Program-made: the position numbers and the translations under genes | Shown: positions 61,928-64,000 of the stretch, piece after piece | Layout: the number at the start of each line of letters is the position of its first letter | Position numbering within the stretch: position 1 is the stretch's first letter | Assembly (NCBI RefSeq): GCF_000731675.1 | Contig: NZ_JMIT01000003.1 | Span: forward strand, 1 to 64,000 | Length of the DNA stretch: 64,000 bases | Source of the DNA: Pseudomonas capeferrum | Lineage (GTDB): Bacteria > Pseudomonadota > Gammaproteobacteria > Pseudomonadales > Pseudomonadaceae | Reading direction: 5' to 3' | Notes under the pieces: generated by a model | Seen by the model: only the letters and a program-made list of their open reading frames with translations | The model's database searches: none | What the model was told of the DNA's origin: nothing

Positions 61928-62734
61928 TCAGTGCAGCCCCAGCACGTCCTGCATGTCGTACAGCCCCGGCTCACGCCCATCCAGCCACAGCGCGGCACGC
62001 ACCGCACCCTTGGCGAAGGTCATGCGGCTCGAGGCCTTGTGGGTGATCTCCACCCGCTCGCCTTCGGCAGCGAACAGCACGGTGTGGTCACCCACCACGT
62101 CACCGGCACGCACGGTAGCGAAGCCGATGGTCTGGCGATCACGCGCACCGGTCTGGCCTTCGCGGCCATACACGGCCACTTCCTTCAGGTCACGCCCCAA
62201 CGCCTGAGCCACCACTTCACCCATGCGCAGCGCAGTACCCGACGGCGCATCGACCTTGTGCCGGTGGTGCGCCTCGAGGATCTCGATGTCGACCTCGTCG
62301 CCCAGCACGCGCGCTGCGGTGTCCAGCAGCTTCAGGCACAGGTTGACGCCAACGCTGAAGTTGGCGGCAAAGACGATCGGGATATCCTTGCCCGCTTCGA
62401 CCAGCAACGCTTTCTCTTCCGGCGTAAAGCCAGTAGTGCCAATGACCATGGCCTTGCCCGCCTTGCGGCAGAACGCGAGGTTCTTCAGGGTCACTGAAGG
62501 GTGCGTGAAGTCGATCAGCACGTCGAACTCGTCCACAACCTTGACCAAGTCGTCGGAGATCGGCACGCCAATACGACCCAAGGCCGCCAACTCCCCTGCA
62601 TCAGCCCCTACCAGGCTGCTGTCAGGGCGATGGATCGCCGCCGTCAAACCCGCCTGAGGCGCTTGGTGCTGCACAGCTTCGACAAGGGTCTTGCCCATCC
62701 GCCCTGCCGCGCCCATTACCGCAATACGTCGCAT
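61928..62734 (-). CDS. dapB: 4-hydroxy-tetrahydrodipicolinate reductase
   Basis: The 268-residue enzyme has the N-terminal NAD(P)H motif V-M-G-A-A-G-R-M-G and the substrate-binding E-A-H-H-R-H-K-V-D-A-P-S-G-T-A, both DapB signatures. It acts in lysine and diaminopimelate synthesis. It starts 13 bases after dnaJ, so it is probably in the dnaK-dnaJ transcription unit. Confidence 0.97.
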   Translation of the reverse strand: MRRIAVMGAAGRMGKTLVEAVQHQAPQAGLTAAIHRPDSSLVGADAGELAALGRIGVPISDDLVKVVDEFDVLIDFTHPSVTLKNLAFCRKAGKAMVIGTTGFTPEEKALLVEAGKDIPIVFAANFSVGVNLCLKLLDTAARVLGDEVDIEILEAHHRHKVDAPSGTALRMGEVVAQALGRDLKEVAVYGREGQTGARDRQTIGFATVRAGDVVGDHTVLFAAEGERVEITHKASSRMTFAKGAVRAALWLDGREPGLYDMQDVLGLH

Positions 62735-62747
62735 AACCTGTTCCTTG

Positions 62748-63872
62748 TCAGAGATCGCCGAAGAAGCGCTTCACGCCATCGAACCAGCCATTGGCCTTGG
62801 GCGAATGGGAGCTGTCGCCTTCCAGCGAATCACGCAGCTCTTCGAGCAGCTCGCGCTGGCGACGGCTGAGGTTGACCGGGGTTTCCACCGCCACGCGGCA
62901 CAGCAGGTCACCTGCCCCACCACCGCGAACCGGTGCCACACCTTTGCCGCGCAGACGGAACTGCTTGCCGGTCTGGGTGCCTTCCGGGATCTTCAGCTTC
63001 ACCCGGCCATCGAGGGTCGGCACTTCCAGCTCGCCACCCAGGGCAGCGTCGGTGTAGCTGATTGGCACTTCGCAGTACAGGTGCTTGCCATCGCGCTGGA
63101 AGATCTCGTGCTCACGCACGTTGATGACCACGTACAGGTCGCCAGTCGGGCCACCATGGGTACCGGCCTCGCCCTCGCCCGACAGGCGAATGCGGTCACC
63201 GGTATCGACACCGGCCGGCACCTTGACCGACAGCGTCTTGTATTCCTCGACACGGCCTTCGCCGTGGCACGCGCCGCAAGGGTCGGTGATGATCTTGCCC
63301 TGGCCATGGCAGCGCGGGCAGGTCTGCTGCACCGAGAAGAAGCCTTGCTGCATGCGCACCTGGCCGATACCGCCGCAGGTCGGGCAGGTCGACGGGGTCG
63401 AGCCCTTCTTCGCACCGGAACCATCACAAGGGTTGCAGTTGACCAGGGTAGGAACGCGGATACTGACCGTGGTGCCACGCACCGCTTCTTCCAGGTTCAG
63501 CTCCAGGGTGTAACGCAGGTCGCTGCCACGCTGGGCGCCACCGCGCGAGCCGCCACGGCCGCCACCGAAGAAATCACTGAACACATCGCCGAAGATGTCG
63601 GAGAAGTTGGCACCACCGAAGCCGGCACCACCGCCACCCATGCTAGGGTCGACGCCGGCGTGACCATACTGGTCATAGGCCGCGCGCTTGCTGGCATCGG
63701 ACAGCACTTCGTAGGCCTCGTTGGCCTCCTTGAACTGCTCTTCCGACTCCTTGTCGCCCGGGTTGCGGTCGGGGTGGTACTTCATCGCCAGGCGGCGATA
63801 GGCCTTTTTGAGATCACCTTCGTTGGCGCCACGCTCGACACCCAGGACCTCATAATAATCACGCTTTGCCAT
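62748..63872 (-). CDS. dnaJ: Chaperone DnaJ (Hsp40)
   Basis: The 374-residue type I J-protein has a J-domain with H33-P34-D35, then a G/F-rich linker (G-G-G-G-A-G-F-G-G-A-N-F). Four C-X2-C-X-G-X-G zinc-finger repeats and C-terminal substrate domains follow. It stimulates DnaK. The 128 bases from here to the window end show no further gene start, and dnaK would be expected beyond it. Confidence 0.98.
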   Translation of the reverse strand: MAKRDYYEVLGVERGANEGDLKKAYRRLAMKYHPDRNPGDKESEEQFKEANEAYEVLSDASKRAAYDQYGHAGVDPSMGGGGAGFGGANFSDIFGDVFSDFFGGGRGGSRGGAQRGSDLRYTLELNLEEAVRGTTVSIRVPTLVNCNPCDGSGAKKGSTPSTCPTCGGIGQVRMQQGFFSVQQTCPRCHGQGKIITDPCGACHGEGRVEEYKTLSVKVPAGVDTGDRIRLSGEGEAGTHGGPTGDLYVVINVREHEIFQRDGKHLYCEVPISYTDAALGGELEVPTLDGRVKLKIPEGTQTGKQFRLRGKGVAPVRGGGAGDLLCRVAVETPVNLSRRQRELLEELRDSLEGDSSHSPKANGWFDGVKRFFGDL

Positions 63873-64000
63873 AGGTCATTTGCACTCTTGAGGGCGTTCG
63901 ACAGAGCGCTGCGCATAGGCGCATGGGCGCTGTGCCGTAAGCACCTGCCGCGCGAATGCGTCCTGACAGATGCTGTAAAAATTCGCGTATTCCAGACACA

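Overview
This window is a chromosomal segment of a fluorescent pseudomonad, most likely of the Pseudomonas putida group. The basis is the high GC content, the gene order cbrX-cbrA-cbrB-crcZ-pcnB-folK-panB-panC-pgi-acs, the carbon-catabolite RNA CrcZ, a PrrF iron-responsive sRNA beside a heme-uptake operon, and many REP-type palindromes built around a TAGGAGCGGCCTTG-like core. Almost everything is core genome. The clearest mobile DNA is one IS630-family element next to a small inverted-repeat element inside the heme operon.

Left part (1-12300). Apart from the last two genes, this part is on the minus strand. It holds the periplasmic methionine-sulfoxide repair pair msrPQ, the phosphatidylserine synthase gene pssA, and the branched-chain amino-acid operon ilvI-ilvH-ilvC, which has a long leader with a candidate leader ORF. 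Next come the cell-wall synthase PBP1b (mrcB) with its probable lipoprotein activator LpoP and a YqcC-like protein. Two plus-strand genes follow: a two-domain APH-like/P-loop protein and a TfoX C-terminal-domain protein.

Iron/heme region (12300-17900). A single PrrF sRNA with a Fur-box promoter faces the lipoprotein gene chaN (phuW-like). The heme importer hmuT-hmuU-hmuV follows with its own Fur-box-like sequence. A candidate 198-bp MITE and an IS630 element lie side by side at one TA dinucleotide between hmuV and chaN. Removing both restores an intact hmuV stop codon overlapping the chaN ribosome-binding site. A Rieske protein, sfsA and an aminotransferase gene follow.

Middle part (19990-40200). 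The plus strand carries dksA-gluQ, the CbrXAB nutrient-balance system and its target sRNA CrcZ (sigma-54 promoter plus a perfect TGTTAC-N14-GTAACA activator site). Then come pcnB-folK, panB-panC, pgi, acetyl-CoA synthetase, an MpaB-type protein and a large AsmA-like DUF748 protein. A divergent VOC/monooxygenase pair shares a GntR-type palindrome. A BON-domain exported protein follows.

Right part (40440-64000). The minus strand carries the information-processing and housekeeping block. It runs (in transcription order, right to left) dnaJ-dapB, carA-carB-greA-DUF4149, rlmE-ftsH-folP-glmM-tpiA-secG, tRNA-Leu, tRNA-fMet, and rimP-nusA-infB-rbfA-truB-rpsO-pnp, with yhbY alone on the plus strand. 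The carA and rimP leaders contain intrinsic terminators ahead of the coding region, which suggests attenuation. I saw no phage, CRISPR array, toxin-antitoxin or defence island. The less ordinary material is in the noncoding DNA: the nested insertion, a 284-bp palindromic repeat family, and several structured leaders.
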